Assembly: GCA_963700865.1 (NCBI GenBank)
Contig: CAVOZC010000017.1
Location: forward strand, 1 to 64,000
Length of the DNA stretch: 64,000 nt
DNA from: CAVOGJ01 sp963700865
GTDB taxonomy: Bacteria; Planctomycetota; Planctomycetia; Pirellulales; Pirellulaceae
Direction: 5' to 3'
Position numbers and translations under genes: made by a program. The notes under the pieces were generated by a model. The model saw only the letters and a list, made by a program, of their open reading frames with translations. It did no database searches and was not told where the DNA came from. The first letter of the stretch is position 1. Each line of letters starts with the position of its first letter. Below are positions 10,959 to 20,480 of the stretch, piece by piece.

Positions 10959-11340
10959 GCGCGAGGTTGAAGATGGAAGCGACGTTCGATGTCTTTGCCG
11001 ATCGGTTGGTCGACAAATTCTGGCAGCTCCAAGGTCAGGCCATTCCGTCGGCCGTGCTCACCCCGCCGCAACCCAAGCTCTGAATCAGAAGATCATCTTC
11101 AGCCAGACGGCCAGCCACGCCAAGCTCAGTTTGGACCGGGTGGTCCCGCGCCCGATTCCGAGCGCACGCTCCCCCTGTCGATCGATACCCTGTGGCTTAT
11201 GCGGCGTTCGAACCGTCGGACTTTGGCGACTACGGTCACTTTTCGGGCCAAGGTGACAGCGGCGTCGGCAAAGCCTTTCTGGTACATTGGAGCGGGAATT
11301 CGATCAGACGCTACGAAAGATACGAAGGGGTGGCAGACGG
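10959..11340. other. Region with short, unrecognised coding-like pieces
   Basis: A 36-codon frame runs from ATG 10973 to TGA 11083 (MEATFDVFADRLVDKFW...). The two other frames stay open with similar composition on to about 11340. This looks like a small gene broken by one or two frameshifts, or a decayed one. I cannot assign a family. Confidence 0.3.
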
Positions 11341-12584
11341 ATGCAGCGGGCTAAATTAACAGTTGGGTTCCTCGTTGGCATGACCGTCCTGGCCTTGGGC
11401 TGCAGGCCGAAGCCTGAATTCCAGATGTCCGGACCTCCAAGAGTGACGGTTGTCAAACCGGTGGTGGAAACGATCCCTGTCTATCTCGTGGAGAATGGAC
11501 AAACTGAGTCCGTCGAACAGGCCGTGGTACAGGTGCGCGTGCGAGGACTCCTCCAGGAAATCCGCTTCAAACCCGACAGTCTTGTCTCCGAAGGCACCCC
11601 GCTCTTCTTGATTGAACAACAGGAGTATTTGGCCGCCGTAAAGTCTGCGGAGGCAACGGTCAGTTCGCGCAGGCGGCACTGGCCTCGGCGGAGGCGGCTG
11701 TGGGCGTGGCAGATGCAAGAATCGCGGCCTCGGATGCTGCGATCAAAGTTTCACAAGCCGAATTTCAACGTATGGAAAGTCTGTTGGCCAGTAAGGCAGT
11801 TTCGCGAAGCGACTATGACGCGGCCCGGGCACAATTGGAAACATCCACCGCCGCCAAGCAGGGCGCGATTGCCGCAAAGGTCGCCAGCCAAGCAGAAATC
11901 GCCAACGCCCAGGCCCAAGTCGCCAAGGCCGAGGCAGACCTCGCGCAAGCTCAATTGAATCTGGATAGGACGGTGATTCACGCCCCGATCAGTGGGCGAG
12001 TCACCAAGACGATGGTGAAACGAGGTAATCTCGTGGAAAATGGCACTCCACTCATTGAAATCGTCAAGAACGATCCGATCTGGGCCAGCTTCAATATCAG
12101 CGAGCGCTTCCTGCTCGATTTGGAAAGAGCTTCCGGACGGCAGGAGGATCAGTCCCTCGATCTGACAAAAGTCAAGGTTCAACTTCAACGCAGCGGTGAT
12201 GCCGGATATCCATTCGAAGGACATCTCGATTATTACGATCCAAAAATCGACCAAGATACAGCAACATTACAGCTGCGGGCAATTTTTGAAAACCCTCCTG
12301 GCGGAGATTCATTTTTGTTGCCGGGCTTGTTCGTGCGCGTCCGAATTCAAGTCGGCACGTACGAAGACGCAATTCTCGTCCCGGAGCGCGCCATCGGTCG
12401 CGATCAAGCTGGGACGTTTGTGTACGTCGTTGATGAAGGGAACAAAGCCGCACGGAAGAATGTTAAGCTCGGGACGAAGCATGAGGACATGATTGTTATC
12501 GAATCCGGCCTCGATCCCCGTGACTCGGTGATTGTCGATGGTATCCAGCGTGTGCGAACAGGTATCGAAGTCGATCCCCGCTAG
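11341..12584 (+). CDS. RND efflux periplasmic adaptor (HlyD/AcrA family, frameshift near 11669)
   Basis: About 414 residues after repair. The ATG at 11341 opens a lipoprotein signal (TVLALGC), so the mature protein is probably lipid-anchored. Next come the barrel-sandwich half (VRVRGLLQEIRFKPDSLVSEG), a long alpha-hairpin coiled coil (QAEFQRMESLLASKAVS to LNLDRTVI), the second lipoyl half (IHAPISGRVTKTMVKRGNLV), then beta-barrel and membrane-proximal domains. It links the inner-membrane pump encoded 100 bp downstream to an outer-membrane channel. A missing base in TTCGCGCAGG (~11669) shifts the frame inside the first helix, and restoring one G gives a continuous protein. No TolC-type gene follows, so the outer channel must be encoded elsewhere. 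Confidence 0.88.
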
Positions 12585-12683
12585 ATGAAGACCTGAAGCC
12601 GGGCTTGGATGTCAGGATACACTCTTTGCTGGCAATCGTAGCGGTTATCAGGGACGCAAAGTAACAGGGACCATTGCCGAACC

Positions 12684-15600
12684 ATGTCGGAATTCTTTAT
12701 CCATCGCCCGATTTTTGCTTCCGTGATTTCGATCGTCATCGTGATTGCTGGTGTCGTTTCTTTCACCAGTCTGCCGGTGGCAAAGTTTCCCGAGGTCTCG
12801 CCGCCAACGATCCAAGTCAGTACGGTCTATCCCGGCGCGAATGCCCAAGTGATCGCCGAGACGGTCGCTACCGCCATCGAGCAGGAAGTGAACGGCGTCG
12901 AAAACATGTTGTACATGTCGTCGACGAGCGCCAACGACGGTTCCTATACGCTGCAAATCACCTTTGCATTAGGGACCGATATGGATATGGCCAACGTGAT
13001 GGTGCAAAACCGAGTCGGAATTGCCGCGCCAAAACTGCCGGAGGAAGTTCGGCGACAAGGGATCACGACGACCAAACAGTCGACGCAGATTCTGCAGATG
13101 ATCAACTTAACTTCGGATCAGGAGGGCATGGATCCGCTGTTTTTAAGCAACTACGCGCTTAATCTGAAGGACGAATTGAGTCGCATCAACGGTGTCGGCT
13201 CGGTCAGGTCGTTTGGAGCAGGCGACTATAGCATGCGCGTCTGGCTGGATCCTCGTAAACTCAAATCGCGGGGCCTGACAACGGAAGATGTGGCCAACGC
13301 GATTCGTGAACAAAACGTGCAGGTTGCGGCCGGGCAAATTGGTGCGCCACCTGCGCCCCCCGGGACGGCGTTTCAATTCACCGTCAACGCACTTGGCCGT
13401 TTGGACACAGTCAAGCAGTTTGAGGATATCATTATTCAGGCGGGTGAAGAGGGTCGGCTCGTTCGCGTAAAAGATGTCGTCGTCGATCCCCATGAAGTCG
13501 AGGGAACGTTGCAGCACGGCGTCGAGCGGGTGCGCAAGGACTATACGTTCAATTCCAACTTCAATGGTCAACCTAGCGCCACCGTAGCCGTCTATCAGTT
13601 GCCTGGTGCCAACGCGATCAAGGTGGCGACGGAGGTCCGCCAGCGACTGGTGAAACTGTCTGAACGTGGGAATTGGCCCGTAGGATTGAAGTACGATATC
13701 CCATTTGACACGACACGTTTCGTCGAAGCCGCCATTCAGGAAGTCTATTCCACGATCTTCGTAGCCGCGGCATTGGTTGTGTTGGTGATCTTTATCTTCC
13801 TCCAGGATTGGCGGGCGACCATCGTACCTGTCGTAGCCATCCCCGTGTCCTTGGTCGGGACATTTGCCATCATGGCCATGCTCGGCTTTTCGCTAAATAT
13901 GCTATCACTATTCGGCATTGTATTGGCGATCGGGATTGTCGTGGATGATGCAATCGTTGTCGTGGAAAGCACATCCAGGCACATTGCCGCGGGGTTGAGC
14001 CCCAAGAACGCCGCGATTACAGCCATGCGCGAAATAACCGGTCCTGTGATCGCGACGACCCTTGTGCTACTCGCCGTGTTCGTGCCAACTGCATTCATGA
14101 GCGGAATTACGGGACAATTGTTCAAACAGTTTGCCTTAACGATCTCAGCCGCCGTCCTTATCAGCACGGTCAATGCCTTGACGCTCAGCCCTGCTTTGTG
14201 CGGTATTGTGTTGCGGGCACCCAAGGAAGCCAAGTTCTTTTTCTTTCGCGCCTTCAATCAATTGTTCGATGTCACCACCGGCGCCTACAAAGGCATCATT
14301 CGGTGGTCGGTGCGGCTGCTTCTCATCGTCATGCTTATCTTCGGCGGATTAGTGGCGTTGACCGGGTGGAGCTTTAGCACTTTGCCCACTGGGTTTATCC
14401 CCGCCGAAGACCAAGGTTACGTCTTTGTTGACGTGAAGCTGCCGGATGCCGCATCCAAACAACGAACGATCCAGGTCATGAAAGCATTGGACAAGATCTA
14501 CGCGGATACGGAAGGAGTTGCGAATTACGTTTCGGTCACGGGCTATTCGCTGCTCAGCGGAAACGCGGCATCCAACGTAGGTTTCATTGCGGTCATCTTC
14601 GAGCCGTGGGAGGATCGAAAAACTTCCGCGCTCAGCCAGGAAGCCATTGTGCAACGGTTGCAGCTGGCGATGAACGCCATAGACGAGGCACTGGCTTTTG
14701 CCTTTATCCCCCCACCCATTGATGGGCTGGGAAATGCGGGTGGCTTTCAGATGGAAGTAGAAGACGTCGGCAATGTCGGCTATCAGGCGTTGCAAAGTGC
14801 TGCCGAAAACCTGGTTCTCGAAGCGCGGGACAACCCGGCCTGCAAGGCTTGAATTCGACGTTTCGAGCAAGCTCCCCGCAGTTTTTTGTGGAAATCGACC
14901 GGGTACAAGTCAAAGCCAAGGACGTTCCGTTGAGTTCCGTCTTTTCCACGCTGCAGGCATACCTGGGGTCGGCTTACGTGAACGACTTCAACTATGGAGG
15001 TCGCACGTACCAGGTTCGTATTCAGGCAGATGCCCGGTATCGCGCTCAGCGGCAAGACATTCTCGATCTGGAGGTGCGAAATCGAGCCGGAAACGCGATC
15101 CCCATGGGGTCGCTGGTCAGCATTCGCGAGGAATTCGGGCCGTCCGTGATTCGCCGTTACAACTGTACCCGAGTGCTTCCATCAACGGTTCGGCGGCGGC
15201 GGGCACGAGTTCCGGTCAGGCGCTGGAGATCATGGAGAAACTGGCGGACAAGACGCTCCCCGGTTCTTTTGGCTACGAATGGACGGGAATCTCTTACCAG
15301 GAACGGCAGGCAGGGGCCAGGCGACGATTTTCGTGCTGGCGATCCTGGCGGTGTTTCTTGTGCTGGCCGCACAATACGAAAGCTGGACAATGCCAGCCGC
15401 CGTCATCGCGGTGGTGCCGTTGGCCGCACTGGGCGTGGTGGCCGCATTACTGGTGCGCGGCGCGGACAACAATGTTTATACCCAGATTGGTATCGTGTTG
15501 CTGGTTGCCCTGGCCAGCAAGAACGCCATTCTGATTGTCGAATTTGCCAACGAACAACGGCGCGAAGGCCTGACTCTGCAGGATGCTGCCACCGAAGCAG

Positions 15601-15881
15601 CTTGGCTGAGATTTCGGGCGATATTGATGACGGCATTTTCGTCCATCCTGGGTTTCATGCCGCTGCTGTTTGCTGCCGGAGCCGGAGCGGCCAGTCGGCA
15701 GGCCGTAGGCAACGCGGTTGTCGGCGGCATGATCGCGGCGACGCTGTTCTCCTTAATATTCGTACCCTCCTTCTTTGTGATCTTTCGCTGGCTGGGTGAA
15801 TTGGGACGAAATACCGCCCAGTTGGCCCCACCAGATGTTCCTCCCGATTCGGTTTTGAATGCAGCAGCCGGAAATAAATGA
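12684..15881 (+). CDS. RND multidrug efflux inner-membrane transporter (AcrB/HAE1 family, three frameshifts)
   Basis: A proton-driven efflux pump of about 1065 residues, the normal AcrB length. The N terminus MSEFFIHRPIFASVISI is the classic first helix. The first helix bundle carries the proton-relay segment GIVVDDAIVVVE. The second bundle lies at the C-terminal end (ASKNAILIVEFA). Three one-base losses break the frame: ~14835 (CCCGGCCTG for CCCGGGCCTG), ~15164 (AACTGTACC for AACCTGTACC) and ~15314 (four Gs for five). All three are in C or G runs, and similarity is continuous across them. It forms an operon with the adaptor upstream. The substrate is not predictable; neighbours give no hint of antibiotic or metal specificity. 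Confidence 0.9.
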
Positions 15882-15884
15882 CCA

Positions 15885-16994
15885 TTAGCCGCTGCCGGGC
15901 GCATCCGCTTGCGGACCCACCCAACGACCAGCGATCAGCTCGGCGATCGGTCGAGTCGCTTCGTTTTGCCCCAAAATGATCCTGAGGATGGAAACGATCG
16001 GCGTTGCCAGGAACATTCCGATGATTCCCCACACGAGCCCGAAGAACATCAGGGCCAATAATAGCGCCACCGGGCTAACATCGAAGGATTTGCCCATGAT
16101 CCGAGTCTCAATGACATTGCCGCTGACGAAATGAATCGCGGCCGTCAGGGCAAAACAGATGATGGCCGTCGCTGGTGACATCTGATCGTTGAGCACCAGG
16201 AACGGCACCGGGATGATCGTGCTGATCAACGGCCCAATGTTCGGAATGAAGTTAAGCAAGAACGCCAACAAGCCAAATACGATGGCCAGCGGCACACCAA
16301 AAAACCATAAAACGACACCAAATGCCAGGCCGGTGACCGCGGAAATCATCGTCTTCATCACCAGGTACTGTCGAACTTGATCTTCCACTTCGGCAAGGAT
16401 GAGTGGCTCTGTCCGCTCTCCCTCCTGCCCCAGGAGTAGAAAGAAGACAAAGATGAGAATCAGCACGCCGTTCGACAACAAACTGGATAGCGCACTCGCC
16501 AACCGCACCAACAAACCTTGCACGTAGCTGGTGGCCGAGGTCAGCAGCGCCTCGAATTCGCGGCCGATGTCGGACTGCAGGGCCTGCTCCGGATTTCTTT
16601 CACTTGGTGCTGGTGAATCACGCTCGGAGCGAACGTCTTGCTGGGATGCCGTTTTCGCTGGCACCGAAATAGGAACGTGCTCTATCGTCCAATGGACGAG
16701 GTAGGTCAGGCGCTGCTCATAGGATGCTGAATTTCTGGCCAGGTCGGCGATCGAGAGCCACGTTAAGACCGCGAATCCCACGAGCAATGCCACGCCGATC
16801 AAGAACGTGACCACGAAGGCAACCAGGCGATGAAGTCGCAGTTTGGTTTCCGCGAATTCCAGGATCGGCCGACAACCGATCACGAAGAATACGGCAATCA
16901 CAAACGGCAACAGTACCGATTTCAGATAGAACAGACTGAAGCCGACTGCAATGGTCGTCAAAATGGCTAAGCAGATGGTTTGCGTCTTTTGCAT
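15885..16994 (-). CDS. AI-2E family transporter (PerM/UPF0118)
   Basis: 369 residues with about eight membrane helices. The family region includes FLLNFIPNIGPLISTIIP near the C-terminal third and the GLVWGIIGMFLATPIVSIL end motif. A soluble insert of about 60 residues with many Glu, Asp and Ser (near residues 120-180) lies between helices, as usual for the family. Members export autoinducer-2 or act in ion/pH homeostasis. The name alone does not prove AI-2 transport. It is convergent with the RND pump, the stops being only three bases apart. Confidence 0.85.
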   Translation of the reverse strand: MQKTQTICLAILTTIAVGFSLFYLKSVLLPFVIAVFFVIGCRPILEFAETKLRLHRLVAFVVTFLIGVALLVGFAVLTWLSIADLARNSASYEQRLTYLVHWTIEHVPISVPAKTASQQDVRSERDSPAPSERNPEQALQSDIGREFEALLTSATSYVQGLLVRLASALSSLLSNGVLILIFVFFLLLGQEGERTEPLILAEVEDQVRQYLVMKTMISAVTGLAFGVVLWFFGVPLAIVFGLLAFLLNFIPNIGPLISTIIPVPFLVLNDQMSPATAIICFALTAAIHFVSGNVIETRIMGKSFDVSPVALLLALMFFGLVWGIIGMFLATPIVSILRIILGQNEATRPIAELIAGRWVGPQADAPGSG

Positions 16995-17233
16995 GACCTG
17001 GACTTTCAGCAGATTCGATTTCGGCCATCAACGAAGGCCGAATCCTCGCAGCAAACTACCCTATGGTTTGACAATCTCGTCCGCAAGCCACCGTTGTGAG
17101 GGCGGTCCTACGCCCCCAATGACTCTCAAAAAAGGACGACCTACAGGTTGAGCGTCGAACGGTCGTTCATGGTTTCCGGGATGACGAAGGTGGCGTGGTC
17201 GATGGGTGTTTGGCTTGCCAGCGTGGATAGTTC

Positions 17234-18250
17234 TTATCTGAGTAGCGAGGCGGCCCAACCGCCATAGTAGGCGTACCCGCCGCGACGTTCCCGCTCGATT
17301 TCTTCCAGCGAGTAGTGAATCACCTGGTCGCGTCCGACGAAGATGGGGCGGTTTGAATCGATTTCATAGAAGCGCGCCCACAACGGTCCGGCGGTCGGAT
17401 CGGACTCCACCAAGCCATCCCGCTGACCATCGGCCGTTCTGACACGCCGATAACGCACACCGTTGATTTGAACGGCCTTGAACCAGGCGACTGCGCCTTC
17501 GATCGCGGTGATGATTTCCGGCGACGGATTCTTTTCTTCCATCAGGAAACGGACGATGCCCACGCTTTCGCTGCCGGATAGTGAGGGAACTTCGTAATTT
17601 CGCGCAGCGGCCGGTTCAAGCGTTTGCTCGTCATACTGTGCGCACCAGACGGTCGGTTTGCCATGCTGCTTGATCTGCGTCCGCAGGATGCAGTCGATTC
17701 CCTGCGCCACGGCTGCAGCCGCCCTCGCGCGGCGCGACGGATCGACAAAGGTGTAGGGCGGCTCGCTGTTGGCAACGTCCCGTAACACCGTCATCACGTG
17801 CATCATCGCGCCGTCGTTGAAGGTGATGTGAGAATAGTAGCCTTTCCGGAGCGGATAGAACTGCGGCCAGCCGCCGTTGGGATACTGTGCGGCTAGCAGA
17901 TAATCGAGGCCGCGCAAGAACGCATCCTGGTATCGCGCATCGCCCGTGGCATCTGCCACCAGGGCGAGAAATTGCATCGGCAGGGTAGTGGCACCGTTGT
18001 CGATCGTGTTGGCTCGTCCCTCTCCAGGCCGAGGAATCTCGGCGGCGGAACGGGGCGGCTGAGCGAGATCGGTACTCTTGGGCCAACCGCCCTGCGGCGA
18101 TTGGTACTGAATGACACTATCGGCCGCGGCTCGAGCCTCGGCAGATGCATACCACTCCGGCGGCTGCTCGAGGAAGCCGTTGCCCCATTTCTTTGGAGAC
18201 GAGCGCTGGGCCAGTGAAACCTCGCCGCGGGCTGACCGGCAACGGTCCAT
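17234..18250 (-). CDS. Pectate lyase, PL10 (PelA/Pel-15E) type; probably the C-terminal half of a DUF1593 fusion
   Basis: Breaks alpha-1,4-galacturonan by beta-elimination. The (alpha/alpha) fold signatures are present: YQSPQGGWPKSTDL, the acidic NTIDNGATT segment, YPNGGWPQFYPLRKGYYSHI (PL10 signature) and the NDGAMMHVM metal/substrate region. The last part is R-F-Y-E-I-D-S-N-R-P-I-F-V-G-R-D. About 330 residues match the family to its end at ARLLR-like ASLLR. It has no signal peptide of its own. Its frame joins that of the upstream DUF1593 gene if one extra base near 18265 is removed, with no stop in between. The natural product is thus probably one secreted two-domain protein. Confidence 0.82.
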   Translation of the reverse strand: MDRCRSARGEVSLAQRSSPKKWGNGFLEQPPEWYASAEARAAADSVIQYQSPQGGWPKSTDLAQPPRSAAEIPRPGEGRANTIDNGATTLPMQFLALVADATGDARYQDAFLRGLDYLLAAQYPNGGWPQFYPLRKGYYSHITFNDGAMMHVMTVLRDVANSEPPYTFVDPSRRARAAAAVAQGIDCILRTQIKQHGKPTVWCAQYDEQTLEPAAARNYEVPSLSGSESVGIVRFLMEEKNPSPEIITAIEGAVAWFKAVQINGVRYRRVRTADGQRDGLVESDPTAGPLWARFYEIDSNRPIFVGRDQVIHYSLEEIERERRGGYAYYGGWAASLLR

Positions 18251-19514
18251 CCGCTCGGCAAAGTCGCCGGAGAAAATCCTCGCGCCAGCGGTTCACACTC
18301 TTCGCGCCCGGATGAACGCCTTCGGCCGCCGCGGAATCCGGGTTGTCCGTCCACCAGCGGGGATGCGATGCGGACGGTGTGCGCGTCCTTACGATCGGGG
18401 GCGGAACGGCGGTAAAGCGACCCGACTGTCCGTCGAGTCCCGCAAAATCGCTGTGGATCACAAACGACCACAGCTTGGCGTCGCGGGGCGAAAAGCGGAA
18501 GCGAAGGATGTTTCCCTCGCCGACTCCTTCCGGGGAAGGCTGGCTACCAGCAAACATCATCGTGGCGCTATTCTGCTTTGAAAAACCGGCCGGCACGGGC
18601 AGCGCGAACTCGGTCACGCCAAACACTTCCGCCTTGTCGGCAGCGGTGGTCAGGCGATTGAAGACGGTTTTTCGCCCGTCCCAAGTGCGGACGAATTGGC
18701 CCCCCCAACTCGGCTGCGACGGGTCTTCGGACTCACCGCGCAGCAGTCGAGCGACCGAGGGTGTGTCCCCCATCTTGATCGACGGCTTGGCCCGCACAAA
18801 GAAATCGCCAAGCGCCCCGTGCCCGGCGATGTGAGCCGTCACAAAGCCGGTATTGCCCCACTCGCCCCGCTGGTTTCCGCCCACGAACCAGCCGCGATAG
18901 GTGGCATTGGCTTCGATCATCCAGAGCTGTGGATGGTGTTGTTCAATGTAGTTATAGGCATCCACGCTCCACTTCTTGTTCGGACCTCCGATGAAATAAA
19001 CGCGCAGTCTGGGCAAAATGCCAGGCGCATCGTGTAGCGCCTGTGCCAGATCCTCGATGCCGCCCCAAACTAGTACATGCAGCGGTCGCGAATCGTCGCG
19101 CCGTGCACATTGGACAATCCATGCCGAGCCTTCGGTCGACTCGCCGAATCCGGAGGGGCCCGGAGTGTCGAGCGCGCCCTGCTTACAGATCGCGCGTAAC
19201 GCCTCCGGCGTCGGATACTTGTCAGAATACGATTTAAGGTGAGGGAAATCCTGCTCGTAGGCCGCGATGACTTGCAGCAAATGCTCCTTGCGTCCTAGTC
19301 CGTAGGGCGACGAGACCAGGCCCTCCAGGTCGAGGCCGTCGGCATAGGTGAGCAGATGAACCAGCGATTGGACATCATCCGGATCGGTCCCGCCTATGTC
19401 CGTGGAAACCACCACGCGATGCCGATGCCCGGCAAGCGCTCCGTCATCGGCCACGGCGAGTGCCGCGGCTGAGATCAATAAATAGCCCACCGCCTGGCTG
19501 GCGAGTCTGGACAT
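18117..19514 (-). CDS. DUF1593 / nucleoside-hydrolase-like (Sde182) secreted protein
   Basis: Starts at ATG 19514 with a signal peptide (SRLASQAVGYLLISAAALAVA). The nucleoside-hydrolase-like domain opens with VVSTDIGGTDPDDVQSLVHL, where the aspartates match the calcium/ribose-binding cluster of that fold. It goes on through VWGGIEDLAQAL and YFIGGPNKKWS, then the beta-rich Sde182 C-terminal part (LWSFVIHSDF). DUF1593 proteins sit in polysaccharide-degradation loci (Sde182 comes from a cellulolytic bacterium); their activity is not firmly known. The native frame probably leaves this one near 18265 (RRLCRAD versus RRFAERMD) and continues into the pectate lyase. Codons from 18265 down to 18117 in this frame are then artefact. 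Confidence 0.8.
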   Translation of the reverse strand: MSRLASQAVGYLLISAAALAVADDGALAGHRHRVVVSTDIGGTDPDDVQSLVHLLTYADGLDLEGLVSSPYGLGRKEHLLQVIAAYEQDFPHLKSYSDKYPTPEALRAICKQGALDTPGPSGFGESTEGSAWIVQCARRDDSRPLHVLVWGGIEDLAQALHDAPGILPRLRVYFIGGPNKKWSVDAYNYIEQHHPQLWMIEANATYRGWFVGGNQRGEWGNTGFVTAHIAGHGALGDFFVRAKPSIKMGDTPSVARLLRGESEDPSQPSWGGQFVRTWDGRKTVFNRLTTAADKAEVFGVTEFALPVPAGFSKQNSATMMFAGSQPSPEGVGEGNILRFRFSPRDAKLWSFVIHSDFAGLDGQSGRFTAVPPPIVRTRTPSASHPRWWTDNPDSAAAEGVHPGAKSVNRWREDFLRRLCRADGPLPVSPRRGFTGPALVSKEMGQRLPRAAAGVVCICRGSSRGR

Positions 19515-19579
19515 GGAGGTTGCCCCTAAATCGCGGGATGTTCGTTGTTCCTGGTGGACGTGATGCGTGGCACCTATCG

Positions 19580-19948
19580 TCATGGACGCCGCCAGGCGCG
19601 GCCGTCTCGCATCAGCAGTCCGTCGGCGTCGCTCGGGCCCCAACTGCCGGCGGCGTAGTTGGGGAATTTACGGGCCGGCAGATTCGACCACGCATCCAGA
19701 ATGGGAGTGATCGCCCGCCAGCCGGCTTCCACGAAATCCGTGCGCTGGAACAGCGTCTGGTCTCCCGTCAGGCAATCATATCATAGTGTTTCGTAGCCGA
19801 CAAAGGTGGTAGGTCCAACATGCTGGCTATGGCTGAAATCCATCCTCACCGAATCGGTCGAGACGATGATGCCTGGCCGTTTGGCTTCGAAGGCGAGCGA
19901 AATACCCTCGTCGGGCTGAATCCGCAGCACCAGGATCGAGGTAAATGA
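19580..19948 (-). pseudogene. zwf: Glucose-6-phosphate dehydrogenase C-terminal remnant
   Basis: About 122 codons match the last quarter of G6PD: SILVLRIQPDEGISLAFEAK, then MDFSHSQH, GDQTLFQRTDFVEAGWR, and the end FPNYAAGSWGPSDADGLL. The part bearing the catalytic and NADP-binding residues is missing; upstream sequence has no similarity. An in-frame TGA (19781-19783) interrupts the YETL/YDCLTGD junction. The piece was therefore cut off and decays, or was left by a rearrangement whose other edge lies in the repeat-rich stretch 19949-20480. Family assignment is sure; whether a full zwf exists elsewhere cannot be seen. Confidence 0.85.
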
Positions 19949-20480
19949 CGCCTGACGTCCTCAGCTGCGCTCTTCGGGCCGCAGGCCCAGGCGATTGCCT
20001 GGCCCCGCCGGGAAGGCTGGGTCGGCGTGCCAGTGATTCGCCAAGAACGTCACGATCGCTCGGAGAACGATAATGTGTCCCCGTCTCTCTATCCCGTCTT
20101 TCTTGCCTCGTCCCGAGACCGTGACCATCACGAAAGACTTTGGCTGCCACACACGTGTCTCAGCGCACACGCGGCGGCTGACGCCGGCCGGTTCGCCGGG
20201 GGGGCAAAAAACGGGCCTGGTCGTCTGCCACCCAATCCGCTTTTCCGGGGGAGGGAGTTAAAAGGACCAGCTGGCCATCGCGGCCACGAGACCCCCACGA
20301 GCTGGCTCGTGGGTGAACGTGGTCATCAGCTAAAAGGCCAGCTGTCCGTCTCCTGGGGCCGAGCGAACGACGTCGCTCCGCGTATGGGATCCGAGGCCAC
20401 CCGTTCAGTTTTTGGTCTCGGAGATGAGATTTCGAGAAAGCGTCCCTGGCTGCCCCGGCCTCACCAACACGATTCGCAAC
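19949..20480. repeat. Gene-poor stretch with REP-like elements
   Basis: No supported gene. It holds a palindrome CCCACGAGC-TG-GCTCGTGGG (20294-20313) inside a ~43-base unit (20285-20327) that recurs in inverted orientation at 37867-37906. It also holds a box with the core ATCCGCTTTTCCGGGGG and a following GAGGGAG (20231-20259), repeated at 25891-25920. These fit dispersed repeats and mark the likely edge of the rearrangement that truncated zwf. Confidence 0.55.

Noticed and set aside
12684..15881. Programmed ribosomal frameshifting in the RND pump gene
   Set aside because: Three shifts in one gene, none at a slippery heptamer with a downstream fold, and the same kind of lesion throughout the window point to read error.
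18111..18581. Plus-strand frames across the DUF1593/pectate lyase junction
   Set aside because: Antisense to a well-supported gene and without similarity.
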